DNA of 64,000 nt from Haloarcula litorea. Lineage in GTDB: Archaea > Halobacteriota > Halobacteria > Halobacteriales > Haloarculaceae. The notes beneath the pieces were generated by a model that did not search any database, had not been told where the DNA came from, and saw nothing but the letters and a program-made list of their open reading frames with translations. The translations under genes and the position numbers were made by a program. Below, one piece after another: positions 43,180 through 52,613 of the stretch. The DNA lies in assembly GCF_029338195.1 (NCBI RefSeq), contig NZ_CP119779.1, positions 1,674,001 through 1,738,000 on the forward strand, written 5' to 3'. Numbering within the stretch: the stretch's first letter is position 1; each line of letters begins with the position of its first letter.

Positions 43180-44586
43180 ATGCGCCGCCGGGAACTCCTC
43201 CGCGCCGCCGGGACCGTCGGAGCGCTCGCCCTGCCCGGCCTCAGCGCCGGCCACCCGACGCCGAGCGGCGACGACGCCGCTACCCCGCAGTCGACGCCGA
43301 CGGACGGCGCCCCCATCGGGACGCTCGCCCTCCCCGGTGCCCACGAACTCGTCACCAGCCCGGACGGCCACACCGCCTACGTCGCCACGGGGACCGGCGT
43401 CGCCGTCGTCGACGCCGTCGTCCCGGCGGCCCCCCGACTGCTCACCCACCGGACGGACCTGCTGGCCGACACCGAGGCCGGGCCGATGCGGGAGGTCCAG
43501 GACCTCGCCGTCGTCGGCGACCGCCTCCTCGTCGCCGGCCCCGCCCACCCCGCCGATGGCGCACACGGGCTCGTCGTCTTCGACGTCAGCGACCGCCGCC
43601 GGCCCCGTCGGGTCGGGGCCCACCTGACCGAGACGACGATCCACAACTGCGACTTCGACGGCCGGTACGCCTACCTGACCGCGAACGGCCGCGAGGGCAA
43701 CCCCCTGCTCGTCGTCGACACCGAGACGGGGGCCGAGGCGGGCACGTGGTCGCTGTTCGACGCCGACGCGGCCTGGCGCGAGGTCCCCCCGAGCCTGCGT
43801 CCGCTCCACGACGTGTGGGTCCACGAGGGGCGGGCGTACCTCGCGTACTGGGACGCCGGGACGTGGATCCTCGACGTGGCCGACCCGGCAGATCCGGCGC
43901 TCGTCTCGCGGGTCCGTGGCCGAGGCCCGTCGACCCTCGCCGCGGTCGACGATCCGGCGACCGAACGGACCGAACCGCCCGGCAACGACCACTTCGTCAC
44001 CGTGAACGAGGACGCGACGCTGCTGGGGGTCGGCAGCGAGTCGTGGGACCTCGGGGGCGACGGCTCCGGCGGCCCGGGCGGCATCGAACTGTTCGACGTC
44101 TCGGACCCGACCGCGCCCGAGTCGCTGGCGACCATCGACCCGCCCTCGACCAGCGACCCGACGCCCGGCGGCGTGCTGACGACGGCGCACAACTTCGAGC
44201 TCGTCGACGGGCGCTGCTACTCGGCGTGGTACAACGGCGGCGTCCGGGTCCACGACGTGCGCGACCCGGCCGACCCACGGGAGGTGTACGCGTGGCGGGA
44301 CTCCGCGACCGCGTCGTTCTGGACCGCTCAGCGCGGGGCGCGGTGTTTCCTCGCGGCCAACACGAACGCCAACGCCGGCGGCGAGGTGACGCCGGGCGTC
44401 TACGCGTTCCCGGACCCGTCGCTCCCGACGCGAACGGCGAGGGAGTCGCCGAGCGGGAGCGACGGTGACGCCGCCGGCGGTCCGCTGAGCGTCTCCGGCG
44501 ACGGGTTCGGCGTCGGGGCCGCGGTGGGCGCGGTCGGTGCGGCGGCGCTGAGTGCGTGGCGACACCGCCGGCGCGGGCGTGACTGA
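43180..44586 (+). CDS. Secreted LVIVD-repeat protein with C-terminal anchor
   Basis: The 468-residue protein has an N-terminal signal (MRRRELLRAAGTVGALALPGLSAG) and a beta-propeller-like core with LVIVD-type repeats (GLVVFDVSDRRRPRRVG, TWILDVADPADPALVS, IELFDVSDPTAPESLA, VRVHDVRDPADPREVY). It ends in a Gly/Ser linker, a hydrophobic helix and a basic RHRRRGRD end, so it should be displayed on the cell surface. Function of LVIVD proteins is unknown (binding or adhesion is suspected). It begins 40 bases after the glycosidase-like gene and may share its transcript. Confidence 0.85.
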   Translation: MRRRELLRAAGTVGALALPGLSAGHPTPSGDDAATPQSTPTDGAPIGTLALPGAHELVTSPDGHTAYVATGTGVAVVDAVVPAAPRLLTHRTDLLADTEAGPMREVQDLAVVGDRLLVAGPAHPADGAHGLVVFDVSDRRRPRRVGAHLTETTIHNCDFDGRYAYLTANGREGNPLLVVDTETGAEAGTWSLFDADAAWREVPPSLRPLHDVWVHEGRAYLAYWDAGTWILDVADPADPALVSRVRGRGPSTLAAVDDPATERTEPPGNDHFVTVNEDATLLGVGSESWDLGGDGSGGPGGIELFDVSDPTAPESLATIDPPSTSDPTPGGVLTTAHNFELVDGRCYSAWYNGGVRVHDVRDPADPREVYAWRDSATASFWTAQRGARCFLAANTNANAGGEVTPGVYAFPDPSLPTRTARESPSGSDGDAAGGPLSVSGDGFGVGAAVGAVGAAALSAWRHRRRGRD

Positions 44587-44640
44587 CGCCGCTCCCGAGC
44601 GGCCGCCGCCGACCGGCTACGGGAGGACTCGACTGGCCGG

Positions 44641-46056
44641 CTACGAGAGGGCGCTGACCAGCGCGGCCGCCACGCTCCGGGCGCGGTCGGCGAGCGCCTC
44701 GGGCACGTCCCCCCGCTCGACGGCCGCGTCGAGTTCGTCGTCGTCGACCCGCTCGACGGTGCCGTCCGCGTGTCTCACCACGTCGACGTGCAGGTCGACG
44801 TAGCGGGCGGTGTCGGGGAACACCTCGACCGGCGTACAGACGTTGACGTAGGTGCCCTTCGAGGTCCCGTCGCCGTCGCGGTACACCGTCGGGTACCACC
44901 ACCGCCCCTCCTTCAGCGTCGTCTCGGCGACGTCGCCGGCCTCCTTCGGGACGCCGAGGCCGTCGTACTCGCCGCCGCCGGCCATCTCGCGGGTCACGGT
45001 GACGGTGCCGTCGGCCGCGACCGACTCGACGTCGGCGCGGCCGAGCGTGAGCAGCCGGCCGTCCGGCTTCCCGTGGCCCAGCGTCAGCGTGTCCCCCTCC
45101 CGCGGACCGAACTGGGCGGCGGTCACGCCGAAGGGGAAGTCCTGCTCCCCGTCGGCCTCGGGGTCCGGGCAGAGGGCCTCGACGTAGTCGACGGCGGCGC
45201 TGGCGGCCTCCGATCCCGCCTTCACGCGGTGGTGGCCGGGCATCGTCGCCGTCACCGCCCGGCGGCGCTCGTCCAGCCCGAACCGGCTCTCGCGGCCGAA
45301 CCAGACCCACGTCGTCGCGACGGCCGCGTCGCCGTCGGGGTCGTCCACCCGCCCCCGGTCGGCGTCGTCGACGGGGTCGGCCGCCGCCAGCGCCTCGTCC
45401 AGCGCGGCCGCTCGCTCGTTGGCCGCGTCGAGGGCGTCGGCCAGCGCGTCGAACGAGGCCTCGTCGCTTGCCCGGCCCCACGAGACGCCCCACCCGTCGC
45501 GAGGGGCCGCCGAGATCACGTCCAGCATCGCCGGCCCGCCGGCCGAGGTGGTGTTCGACGCGCCCCGCTCGAGCGTCAGCAGGTCGCCCCGGACCGCGAC
45601 GGCCGTGTCAAGCACCGCCCGGCCGTCGGTCCAGGGGGCCGTCGCGTCGACGACCTGGCCGCGGACCCGGTCGCCCGTCTCGATCCGGTCGTCGGCGTTC
45701 GAGTACGGGAGGAAGGCCTCGCCGACGCCGCAGTCGACGACGGCACCGCTCCCCAGCGTCTCCGTCACCGCCCCGGTGACGACCGCCCCATCCGGAGTCT
45801 CGGCCGACCACGCGAGCGCGTCCCGACCGAGGCCCCGGAGACGGTCGACGACCCGCTCCACCGACTCGCTGTCGCCGCTCACGCCGACGCCCTGCCGGTC
45901 GTCGGTCGTCGCCACCGTCGCCGCCGCCCGCTCGGCTCCGAACTCGGCGTCGAAGCGGTCCTCGATCGGCCCGGACGCCTGCACCACCTCCACGCCGGCG
46001 TCGATCAGTAGCTCGGTCAGGGCAGTCGCGTAGATACCCCGGACGCGGACGCTCAT
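44641..46056 (-). CDS. FAU-1-type RNA-binding protein/ribonuclease (S1-like plus DUF402)
   Basis: The 471-residue protein starts with a small DUF-type domain (MSVRVRGIYATALTELLIDAGVEV). An S1-like OB segment follows (GAVVDCGVGEAFLPY, about 109-165), then a middle helical region and a C-terminal DUF402 domain with WWYPTVYRDGDGTSKGTYVNVCTPVEVF and YVDLHVDVV. This order matches the archaeal FAU-1 family, related to the RNase E/G N-terminal region and reported to bind AU-rich RNA and process rRNA precursors. Its ATG overlaps the upstream small gene by four bases, implying co-translation. Confidence 0.85.
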   Translation of the reverse strand: MSVRVRGIYATALTELLIDAGVEVVQASGPIEDRFDAEFGAERAAATVATTDDRQGVGVSGDSESVERVVDRLRGLGRDALAWSAETPDGAVVTGAVTETLGSGAVVDCGVGEAFLPYSNADDRIETGDRVRGQVVDATAPWTDGRAVLDTAVAVRGDLLTLERGASNTTSAGGPAMLDVISAAPRDGWGVSWGRASDEASFDALADALDAANERAAALDEALAAADPVDDADRGRVDDPDGDAAVATTWVWFGRESRFGLDERRRAVTATMPGHHRVKAGSEAASAAVDYVEALCPDPEADGEQDFPFGVTAAQFGPREGDTLTLGHGKPDGRLLTLGRADVESVAADGTVTVTREMAGGGEYDGLGVPKEAGDVAETTLKEGRWWYPTVYRDGDGTSKGTYVNVCTPVEVFPDTARYVDLHVDVVRHADGTVERVDDDELDAAVERGDVPEALADRARSVAAALVSALS

Positions 46057-46427
46057 AGCGCGTCGGCGTCCGTCGCGAACCGCACCCGGCCGTCGACGGT
46101 CGGACCGAGCGTCAGTTCCACCACCTCGTCGTTCAGCACGCGCCCGCCCTCGACGGGGACGCCCCACGAGTCGAACCGGAGGTACCCCCGGATGTCGTCG
46201 GCGTGTGTGAACAGGTCCAGGTACTCGACGGTGTGTGTCTGGATATCGCTGCTGCTGTGTGCGACGTCCATATCCGAGTGGAGCGTCTCCCGGTCCGCGA
46301 AGAACGCTTCGAGGTCGTCGGCCGCTTCGTCGGTCAGCTCGACCACCGTCTCGGAGGCCGCCTCGATGGCCGTCTGGTCCACCCCGGCCTCGCGCAGCGC
46401 CTGCTGTTCCCGCTGTGTGAAGTGCAT
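46053..46427 (-). CDS. Small acidic protein coupled to the FAU-1 gene
   Basis: The 124-residue soluble protein (MHFTQREQQALREAGVD...) combines a helical N-terminal half with a beta-rich C-terminal half. I recall it as a conserved haloarchaeal family but know no function. The stop overlaps the FAU-1 start (ATGA), so a shared role in RNA metabolism is a reasonable inference. A CGTTTTCGG element about 27 bases before the ATG is the likely TATA box. Confidence 0.78.
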   Translation of the reverse strand: MHFTQREQQALREAGVDQTAIEAASETVVELTDEAADDLEAFFADRETLHSDMDVAHSSSDIQTHTVEYLDLFTHADDIRGYLRFDSWGVPVEGGRVLNDEVVELTLGPTVDGRVRFATDADAL

Positions 46428-46597
46428 ACCCGCCGTTGGCGGCGGGGGACCGAAAACGTCGCGGATGCTCACTCCCCGCCGGGCACCCACAGTCGACGCC
46501 CCCGACGCTGTCGACCGGCTCCGCGCCGAGCGGTCGGGCCGCCGGAACACGGCCCGGCCCCGGATCACTGGTGACCGCAGAACGTCGGCGTCGCCGC

Positions 46598-46753
46598 TCA
46601 GGCCATCGCGTTCAGGACCAGGATCAGGACCCCGAACAGCAGGCCGAAGGCGACGATGGTGCGCGGATCGATGCGGATGGTGTTGCTGTCCTCGGCGTCG
46701 AAGTACCGGACCAGTCCGGCACTGGACATCAGTCCGCCGCTGTCGCTGCTCAT
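46598..46753 (-). CDS. secG: Preprotein translocase subunit Sec61-beta (SecG)
   Basis: The 51-residue frame encodes a short hydrophilic N-terminus containing [17 protein letters not shown] and one C-terminal transmembrane helix ([17 protein letters not shown]). This is the archaeal Sec61-beta/SBDS-like signature that recurs nearly unchanged in haloarchaea. It is the tail-anchored small subunit of the SecYEG translocon in the cytoplasmic membrane. GGCTTACC about 30 bases before the ATG may be the promoter box. The gene is monocistronic. Confidence 0.92.
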   Translation of the reverse strand: MSSDSGGLMSSAGLVRYFDAEDSNTIRIDPRTIVAFGLLFGVLILVLNAMA

Positions 46754-46860
46754 ACGGACTCCTGCCACCCGAGCTTCGGTAAGCCTTTCGGGTTCGTGCC
46801 GGCAGCCGCGCCCGTATGGACAACCCTTATCAGACCCCGCAGGTTACTTCGAGGAGAACC

Positions 46861-47127
46861 ATGACGGTCACGCTCAAGGACTTCTACGCCGACTGGTGCG
46901 GCCCCTGCAAGACCCAGGACCCGATCCTCGAGGACCTCGAGGAGGAGTGGACGGACGTCGAGTTCGAGAAGATCAACGTCGACGAGGAACAGGACGTCGC
47001 CAACGAGTATCAGGTCCGCTCGCTCCCGACGCTCATCGTCGAGAACGACGACGGCGTCGTCGAACGGTTCGTCGGCGTCACACAGGCCGAGGACATCGAA
47101 GACGCGTTCCAGCAGGCCGGCGCGTAA
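46861..47127 (+). CDS. Thioredoxin-family protein
   Basis: The 88-residue protein is a compact thioredoxin fold with active-site WCGPC (Cys13, Cys16), the cis-Pro in RSLPTLIV and an early buried Asp. It is shorter than bacterial thioredoxins because it starts directly at strand 1. The ATG at 46861 is chosen over one 15 codons upstream because GAGGAG precedes it and the extra residues are not family-like. It likely reduces cytoplasmic disulfides. Confidence 0.9.
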   Translation: MTVTLKDFYADWCGPCKTQDPILEDLEEEWTDVEFEKINVDEEQDVANEYQVRSLPTLIVENDDGVVERFVGVTQAEDIEDAFQQAGA

Positions 47128-47130
47128 GTT

Positions 47131-47814
47131 CTAGTCGGTCGACGCCCGATCGTAGCGACTCGCCGGCAACAGCAACTCGCTGACCGCCGGCAGGTGTTTG
47201 ACGTTGAAGACGATCTTCGCGTCCGTCGCCGGCGCGGCGATACACGAGAGCCGGATGCCCTTCTCGTGGAGTTCCTGGGGGAGGACGTGGCTCGCCGGCG
47301 AGGGCATCTCCCCCTCGACGACGGCGACGGCGCAGTTGGTACAGGCCCCGCCCCGGCAGGCGAACGGCCAGTCGTAGCCCGCGTCCTCCGCGGCCTCCAG
47401 GAGCGTCTCGTTGTCCGCCACGCGGAACTGTCCGTACCGCTCCGGGTCCAGCCCTCCGTCGGCCGCCTTCTCGAAGAGGTCGTCGTCGCCCAGGTCCCAC
47501 CCGTGGTCGGCGATCACCTCGTAGTCGAGGTACTCGACGACGACGCCCTCGGGCTCCGGGGGTTCCGACGGCTCGGCGTCGTCCTGCTCGCTCGCCGGGG
47601 CCGTCTCTCCGTCCCCCGCGTCCGGCGCGACCACCTCGTCGCCCGGCTCGTAGCCGTTCTGGAGCAGCTCGTAGGCCTCCTGGACGGCGCGGAACTCGTC
47701 GGGCGAGCCGCCGTGGTCGGGGTGGACGTCTTTCACCCGCCGGCGGTACGCGTCGACGATCTCGGCGTCGTCGGCGTCGGGATCGACGCCGAGAATCTCG
47801 TAGGGGGAGGCCAC
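47131..47814 (-). CDS. fer: [2Fe-2S] ferredoxin with N-terminal J domain
   Basis: The 227-residue protein begins with a complete J domain (about 1-57, HPD at 31-33). An acidic linker and a plant-type ferredoxin domain follow, with Cys153, Cys158, Cys161 (CRGGACTNC) and Cys191 binding the cluster. J-domain-ferredoxin fusions are found in haloarchaea; the J domain may recruit Hsp70 for cluster loading, which is inference. Translation starts at GTG; an ACTTTTCACC box about 27 bases before it supports that start. It is convergent with the thioredoxin gene, three bases apart. Confidence 0.92.
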   Translation of the reverse strand: MASPYEILGVDPDADDAEIVDAYRRRVKDVHPDHGGSPDEFRAVQEAYELLQNGYEPGDEVVAPDAGDGETAPASEQDDAEPSEPPEPEGVVVEYLDYEVIADHGWDLGDDDLFEKAADGGLDPERYGQFRVADNETLLEAAEDAGYDWPFACRGGACTNCAVAVVEGEMPSPASHVLPQELHEKGIRLSCIAAPATDAKIVFNVKHLPAVSELLLPASRYDRASTD

Positions 47815-47859
47815 ACCGGAGGGACGGACTCCGCGGTGAAAAGTGTCTCTACACCCGGT

Positions 47860-48525
47860 CTACTGGAAGCGGACGCCCAGGTCGTGCAGCCCGTCGTTGT
47901 GCCGCGCGACGTTGATGAGCAGCGGAGTCAGCCCCTCCACCTCGGCGGCGTTGGCGATCGGGCCGCCGTCGAGTGCCCGAAGCCCCTCGATCCCCTCCGC
48001 GAGTTCGCAGACGGTCGCCTTCGCGTCGGCGTCGTCGCCGACGACGACGGTGTCCCAGTCCAGCTCGGCGTCGAGGTTCGCGAGCCGGCCGGCCGCGAGG
48101 TTGTGGAACGCGCCGACGACCGGCGTCCCCGCGGGCGCGGCGTTGGCCGCGAGCTGTGTGACGCTGCCCGGGCCCGGGCGGTTGTAGTGGAACCCGTCCT
48201 CGTCGCGCTTCATCCCGACGGCCGGCGAGACCAGGATCGCCTCCCCCAGGTCGTCGGCGATCGACTCGACCGTGTCGGTGAGGTGGTAGGCCGGGACGGC
48301 GGCCACGACCACGTCGGCCCGCGCGGCCGCGTCCTCGTTGCCGAGCCCCTCGACCGTGACCTCCCGGCCGCGACTCGCCAACTCCGTCTCGTACTCCTCG
48401 GCTTTCCCCTCGGCCCGTTCGACCTCACGGGAGCCCACGATGACCGTGTGGTTCGTGTCCGACGCCCAGCGGAGCGCCAGCCCCTCGCCGATGTCGCCGG
48501 TGCCGCCGAGTAGCGCGATTTCCAT
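47860..48525 (-). CDS. npdG: Coenzyme F420-dependent NADP oxidoreductase
   Basis: The 221-residue Rossmann protein has GGTGDIGEGLALR at the N-terminus, an SR-E NADP-ribose region (VGSREVERAEGKAEEY), VVVAAVPAYH and the F420-site segment GTPVVGAFHNLAA. It transfers hydride between reduced F420 and NADP+ in the cytoplasm. The length is typical for Fno/NpdG. A CGCTTATTCG box about 28 bases before the ATG indicates a leaderless transcript. Confidence 0.92.
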   Translation of the reverse strand: MEIALLGGTGDIGEGLALRWASDTNHTVIVGSREVERAEGKAEEYETELASRGREVTVEGLGNEDAAARADVVVAAVPAYHLTDTVESIADDLGEAILVSPAVGMKRDEDGFHYNRPGPGSVTQLAANAAPAGTPVVGAFHNLAAGRLANLDAELDWDTVVVGDDADAKATVCELAEGIEGLRALDGGPIANAAEVEGLTPLLINVARHNDGLHDLGVRFQ

Positions 48526-48579
48526 ACCTACGGCGTGGGCCGAACGGCGAATAAGCGTTGTGCGACCGGCCGGGCTTGC

Positions 48580-48969
48580 CTACGTGTACCGCTCGAACGC
48601 CGCGTCCAGTCCACCGCCGTAGGCCGCGTACAGTCCCGCCCACAGGCCCAGCGTGAACGCGACCAGCTGTGCGACGACGGCGACGCCGCTCGTGTGCCCG
48701 AGCAACAGTTCGAACGGCACCGCGAACAGGACGGTGACGACGAAACTGACGAGGATGTACGTCGCCACCCTCCCGGGTCGGTGCGCCGTCGCGAAGACCT
48801 CGGGGTTCCGGCTGATGGTCGCGTAGGCCGCCGGAAACGCTACGAGGGTGAAGGAGACGGCGTACAGCGGCACGTGGTCGATCGACGGTTCGAACACCAC
48901 GGCACCGCCAACCATCCCCGCCCAGATGCTCACCAAGAGCGCCCACGCGCCGACGACGATCCGGCCCAT
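48580..48969 (-). CDS. Four-helix membrane protein, function unknown
   Basis: The 129-residue product starts MGRIVVGAWALL and contains four helices with short loops, including SIDHVPLYAVSFT and RPGRVATY. An upstream in-frame ATG would add 16 hydrophilic residues, but GTTTCCGG lies about 27 bases before the chosen start. It is the haloarchaeal type of small DUF membrane protein; I assign no function. Confidence 0.7.
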   Translation of the reverse strand: MGRIVVGAWALLVSIWAGMVGGAVVFEPSIDHVPLYAVSFTLVAFPAAYATISRNPEVFATAHRPGRVATYILVSFVVTVLFAVPFELLLGHTSGVAVVAQLVAFTLGLWAGLYAAYGGGLDAAFERYT

Positions 48970-49013
48970 GTCGGGAGATGCCGCTCCCGCCGGAAACCCC
49001 TGCCGCTCTCCGT

Positions 49014-49880
49014 TCACGACAGCAGGTCCGACAGGTCGTTCACCGACTCGACGACGGCGCTGGCCCCCGCGTCGACGAACGCCCGCCGGCCCGACTCGCC
49101 GGTCAGGCCCCCGGTGAGGATGCCGACGCCGTAGTAGACCCGCTCGTCGTCGGCCGCGTCCGCGTTGCCCGCGGTCCGCACGTCGTCCAGCGTGTCGCCG
49201 GCGAACGCCACCCGCTCGGCGTCGAACCGCTCGGCCAGCGTCACGAGCGCGTGGGGGTGGGGTTTGCCCTCGTCCCAGTCGTCCATCGTGAACCGGTGCT
49301 CGTCGGCCACCGACAGCCCGGCCCGCTCCAGGGCGATGTCGGCCTCCGCCGCGGGCCGCCCGGTGACCACGCCGACGGCGTAGCGCTCGTCCAGCGCCGC
49401 CAACGTCGCCTCCTCGACCAGCACCGGCTCGTCGTGGATATAGCCCGGCGCGTCGAAGGCCGGCTCACCGTCCTCCAGCTCGCGGTACAGTTCGCTCCCC
49501 AGGTACAGCGTCTGGAACACCTCGCGCAGCCGCTCGGGGTCCCACGCCTCGACGACCCGCTCTCCCGCATCGTCGGTGAGTCGGGCCCGGAGTGTGGCCT
49601 CCACCGCGTCCAGCCCGCCGCCGCGCTCGGCGGCGGCCTCGGCCACCGACGACAGCGGCCCGACGTCCCCCTCTCGGGTCGCCAGCACGTACAGCGCCGC
49701 CGCGTCCGTCACCAGCCAGTCGTTGTTGAACCCGCCGGCGTCCTTGAGTGCCTGGATGCCGTCGTCGCCGATAGTGTCGCCGTATACCCGCTCGACGGAC
49801 TCGACGACCGCCCGCCGGTAGGAGTCGGCCACGTCCACGAGTACGCCGTCGATGTCCAGCACGACCGCGTCGACTTGCAT
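49014..49880 (-). CDS. HAD-superfamily hydrolase (TIGR01548 type)
   Basis: The 288-residue protein has HAD motif I DIDGVLVD (nucleophile Asp9, second Asp11), motif II VVTGRP, the conserved Lys in GKPHPH and motif [12 protein letters not shown] helical cap lies between motifs I and II, making it a C1-cap phosphatase-like enzyme. It matches haloarchaeal proteins described as TIGR01548 HAD hydrolases, sometimes linked to histidinol-phosphate processing; the substrate is unproven. It is probably a single-gene unit. Confidence 0.87.
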   Translation of the reverse strand: MQVDAVVLDIDGVLVDVADSYRRAVVESVERVYGDTIGDDGIQALKDAGGFNNDWLVTDAAALYVLATREGDVGPLSSVAEAAAERGGGLDAVEATLRARLTDDAGERVVEAWDPERLREVFQTLYLGSELYRELEDGEPAFDAPGYIHDEPVLVEEATLAALDERYAVGVVTGRPAAEADIALERAGLSVADEHRFTMDDWDEGKPHPHALVTLAERFDAERVAFAGDTLDDVRTAGNADAADDERVYYGVGILTGGLTGESGRRAFVDAGASAVVESVNDLSDLLS

Positions 49881-49923
49881 ACCTCCCCGTCGTGTGCGCG
49901 GTTGAAGCGCCTTGCTATCTCCG

Positions 49924-51009
49924 TCAGTCGCCGGTCCCGTTCCCCGGCCAGTCCTCCCGGCTCTCGACGCTGGCCGAGGAGTTGTTCGCCCCCGCGACGT
50001 AGCTGTCGTGTGCCGGCCCGAACTTCGTGGTTACCAACAGACCGTTCGTGAGGGGGTCGGGGTCGTCGGTTCGGTGCGCCTTCAGCGCCCAGTCCGTGTC
50101 GAGATAGAACGTTCGATACAGCCCACCGTTCGGTAACTTCGCTCTGTAGTAGATCCGGTCGGGAATCCAGGTCTCGTTGACGGGATGTCCCGGTTCTGCG
50201 TAGTAGCCCGTTACATTCTCCAGCCCAGCTGTCAGGACTGCCCACGTGTCGATGGCGTTGTAGCCTTGTCCGTCAGCGGTGAAGTTCACTACGACGATAT
50301 CCTGGTCTACGTAGATTCCCCTATTCGTAATATTTGTGATATTATCACCGCCGCTATTAACCCATTTCTGGTAGTCGAACGCAAACTCGTTGTACCGCTC
50401 GCGTTCGTTGAAATCGGCGAACTTCTCTTCCAGCGTCTCGTCCTCCTCTTCCTCGGGTGGTGTGTGCTTCTCGATTGTCAGCAGGTACTCGAAGGTCGCA
50501 CCCGGTTCGCTAGACGTAGCGACGATGGTGTACTGACCGGCGGTGGGAAGCGTGACCGTCTTCAACCCGGCGCTCTCACTGGATCCGTCGTCGTCGTTGA
50601 CGCCGATGACGGTGCCGTTGGGTGCCAGGAGACGGATGTAGGGGTCGCCGGTCGTCGATCCCATCGTGATGTGGACCGTGCTGTTCGCGGGCGCGGTGAA
50701 CGTCACCGGCTCGTAGTACTTTCCGGTGTCCGTCTGTGGGTCCCCGCCGTCGAGTTCACCCCGCCGAGTGACCAGGACCGAGAAACCGGTCTGTTCGTCG
50801 GGAAACGACATCTTCCGGAGGTCGGTCCCGTTCTGTACCGGCGTCGCGGTCGGAGTGGCAGTCGATGTCGACGTTTCGGTCGCACGTCTATCCGCCTCAG
50901 TACCGGCTTGTCCGACGCCGAGGCCACTACAGCCGGCCGTGACGAGCAACAACGCGAGCAACACGGACGTGACTGCAGACCGGGACCGACCGACGGGAGT
51001 GACTGCCAT
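49924..51009 (-). CDS. Lipoprotein with PPC-like domain
   Basis: The 361-residue protein has a signal ending in lipobox VTAGC, a Thr/Ser-rich linker (about 40-60), and a bacterial pre-peptidase C-like beta domain ([39 protein letters not shown]). A Glu-rich hinge follows ([11 protein letters not shown]), then an unknown domain with several Asn-x-Thr/Ser sequons suited to surface N-glycosylation. Codons between about 50280 and 50400 are more AT-rich than elsewhere, possibly marking foreign sequence. Expected location is the outer face of the membrane. Confidence 0.78.
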   Translation of the reverse strand: MAVTPVGRSRSAVTSVLLALLLVTAGCSGLGVGQAGTEADRRATETSTSTATPTATPVQNGTDLRKMSFPDEQTGFSVLVTRRGELDGGDPQTDTGKYYEPVTFTAPANSTVHITMGSTTGDPYIRLLAPNGTVIGVNDDDGSSESAGLKTVTLPTAGQYTIVATSSEPGATFEYLLTIEKHTPPEEEEDETLEEKFADFNERERYNEFAFDYQKWVNSGGDNITNITNRGIYVDQDIVVVNFTADGQGYNAIDTWAVLTAGLENVTGYYAEPGHPVNETWIPDRIYYRAKLPNGGLYRTFYLDTDWALKAHRTDDPDPLTNGLLVTTKFGPAHDSYVAGANNSSASVESREDWPGNGTGD

Positions 51010-51102
51010 TTTATTTCACTAATTTGTATACACACCTAATTCTTGCGGTAGAAGAAATTAAAAAGAGATCGGACGCCACTGTCTGCACCGGATATCAAAA
51101 TC

Positions 51103-52455
51103 TCAGGTCATACAGACGTCGTTCCACGCGACGGCACAGCCGCCCCCACCGGAACTACTGCTTCCGGAATCGCCTCCCTCGTCGCCGTCACTACCACCGG
51201 TACCCGATGTTTCCCCGTCCCTCCACGGCCGGTCGTCCGCGTCGTCGCCCGTGGAACTGTCACCCTCGGAGTTCTCGTTGCTGGTACCGGTGTTCGATGC
51301 ACCGCCGGTGATATCGCGGTACGAGGACCCCTCGCTCTCGGAACTGTCTTCCCCTGAATACGCTCCACACATAATCGTACAGCCACCGACGTCGTCGTCC
51401 GTGGCCTCGCTGGTCGTTCCGGTCGTCACATCCGACGCGGTTCGTGTGCTACTATCCGAACTAGTGGGCCCGTTACCGCTACCGGTCCTGTCGGTCGATT
51501 CTTGGCGCTGTTCGTGTGCCTCGTCCATCGCGTCACCGAGTGCGTCTAGATCGTAGACGCCGTCGGTCACTTCGAAGTTCTCGATGTCGACGCCGAGTTC
51601 GCTGGCGGTTCGGACTTCGCCCGCGCTGTCGACGTACAGTTGAATCCCGGATTCGTCGTTGGTGTCGACGACGACGGCTTCTTCGCCGGGCAGTTGGTAC
51701 TGGAGGTCGCTCCCGATGTCCCCGATGCACTCGCCGTGAAAGTGGTAGTCACAGTCCGAGGATCGCCCGCCACCGGCGGGACCGCTCCCGTTCGACGCCG
51801 GGTCGCCGTTGAGTGCCGTACCCACGGCCACGTCCCGACTCGCGGTCCCCCGATGACCGAGTGCGTCGTAGACGACCACCCTGACGGGGACGGTTCCCGA
51901 CGATTCGAACGTGTGTGTCAGGGAGGGTGTCGCGTTCCGTCCCGAGAGTGAACGCCGGTCGACGACGGCACCGTCGACCACCCACGCGACCGTCTCGAGG
52001 TCGGCCTCCGAGGCGTTCGCGACGGCGGTCAGGGTCGTAGACCGGCCGGCGACGGCTCGCTCGGGGCCGTCGAAACCGACACGCGGGGACCGCGATCCGG
52101 CGGCGGTGGCGGTGACGTACAGCGTGTCCGAGCGGGTCGCGCCGTCGTCGTCGGTGACGGTGACGGTCACGTCGTAGCGGCCGGTCGTCGACGGCGTGAA
52201 CGTGGTCTGTCGGCAGGTCGGGCAGGCCGGTGTCGTCGTCGCGTCGCCGGGCGTCTCGATCGTCCAGGTGACGCCGGCGACGCTGCCGTCCGGGTCGCGG
52301 CTCCCGTTCGCGTCGAGATACACCGTCGTGTCGACGGAGACCGTCTGGTCGAGACCCGCGTCGGCCAGCGGCGGGCTGTTGCCCGACGCCGCCGCGCCGC
52401 CGGCGGCGACGGCCAGTGCGAGCAGGCCGACCAGAGTGACGTACCGTCCGTGCAT
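51103..52455 (-). CDS. Secreted PKD-domain protein with Ser/Gly-rich cysteine-containing tail
   Basis: The 450-residue protein has a Sec signal (MHGRYVTLVGLLALAVAAGGAAA) and a PKD domain (about 28-118, SRDPDGSVAGVTWTIE and GRYDVTVTVTDDDGA). A second Ig-like domain follows (about 125-215), then a small Cys-containing module with CDYHFHGEC and a VYDLDALGDAMDE segment. The last 120 residues are Ser/Gly/Asp-rich with isolated Cys pairs near the end (GCTIMC; CAVAWNDVC). There is no anchor helix, so it is released or bound by partners. PKD domains mediate binding in surface proteins. Confidence 0.8.
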   Translation of the reverse strand: MHGRYVTLVGLLALAVAAGGAAASGNSPPLADAGLDQTVSVDTTVYLDANGSRDPDGSVAGVTWTIETPGDATTTPACPTCRQTTFTPSTTGRYDVTVTVTDDDGATRSDTLYVTATAAGSRSPRVGFDGPERAVAGRSTTLTAVANASEADLETVAWVVDGAVVDRRSLSGRNATPSLTHTFESSGTVPVRVVVYDALGHRGTASRDVAVGTALNGDPASNGSGPAGGGRSSDCDYHFHGECIGDIGSDLQYQLPGEEAVVVDTNDESGIQLYVDSAGEVRTASELGVDIENFEVTDGVYDLDALGDAMDEAHEQRQESTDRTGSGNGPTSSDSSTRTASDVTTGTTSEATDDDVGGCTIMCGAYSGEDSSESEGSSYRDITGGASNTGTSNENSEGDSSTGDDADDRPWRDGETSGTGGSDGDEGGDSGSSSSGGGGCAVAWNDVCMT

Positions 52456-52613
52456 CGGAGGGGTTGGGTCCGTGTTCCGGCATAAAATTTCGTAGCGTTA
52501 TAAATTAAACTAATTCGGGTTGTGGGTGACCGAACGCAGCCGTGGATGCCGTCGGACGGGGAGCCGGGACCGACGGGTAGGGTTTAAGTAGGTCACGCGG
52601 GCAAGAACTGGTA

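Noticed and set aside
46566-46860. Fifteen-codon upstream extension of the thioredoxin at 46816
   Set aside because: The extension is not family-like and a GAGGAG motif sits just before the internal ATG.
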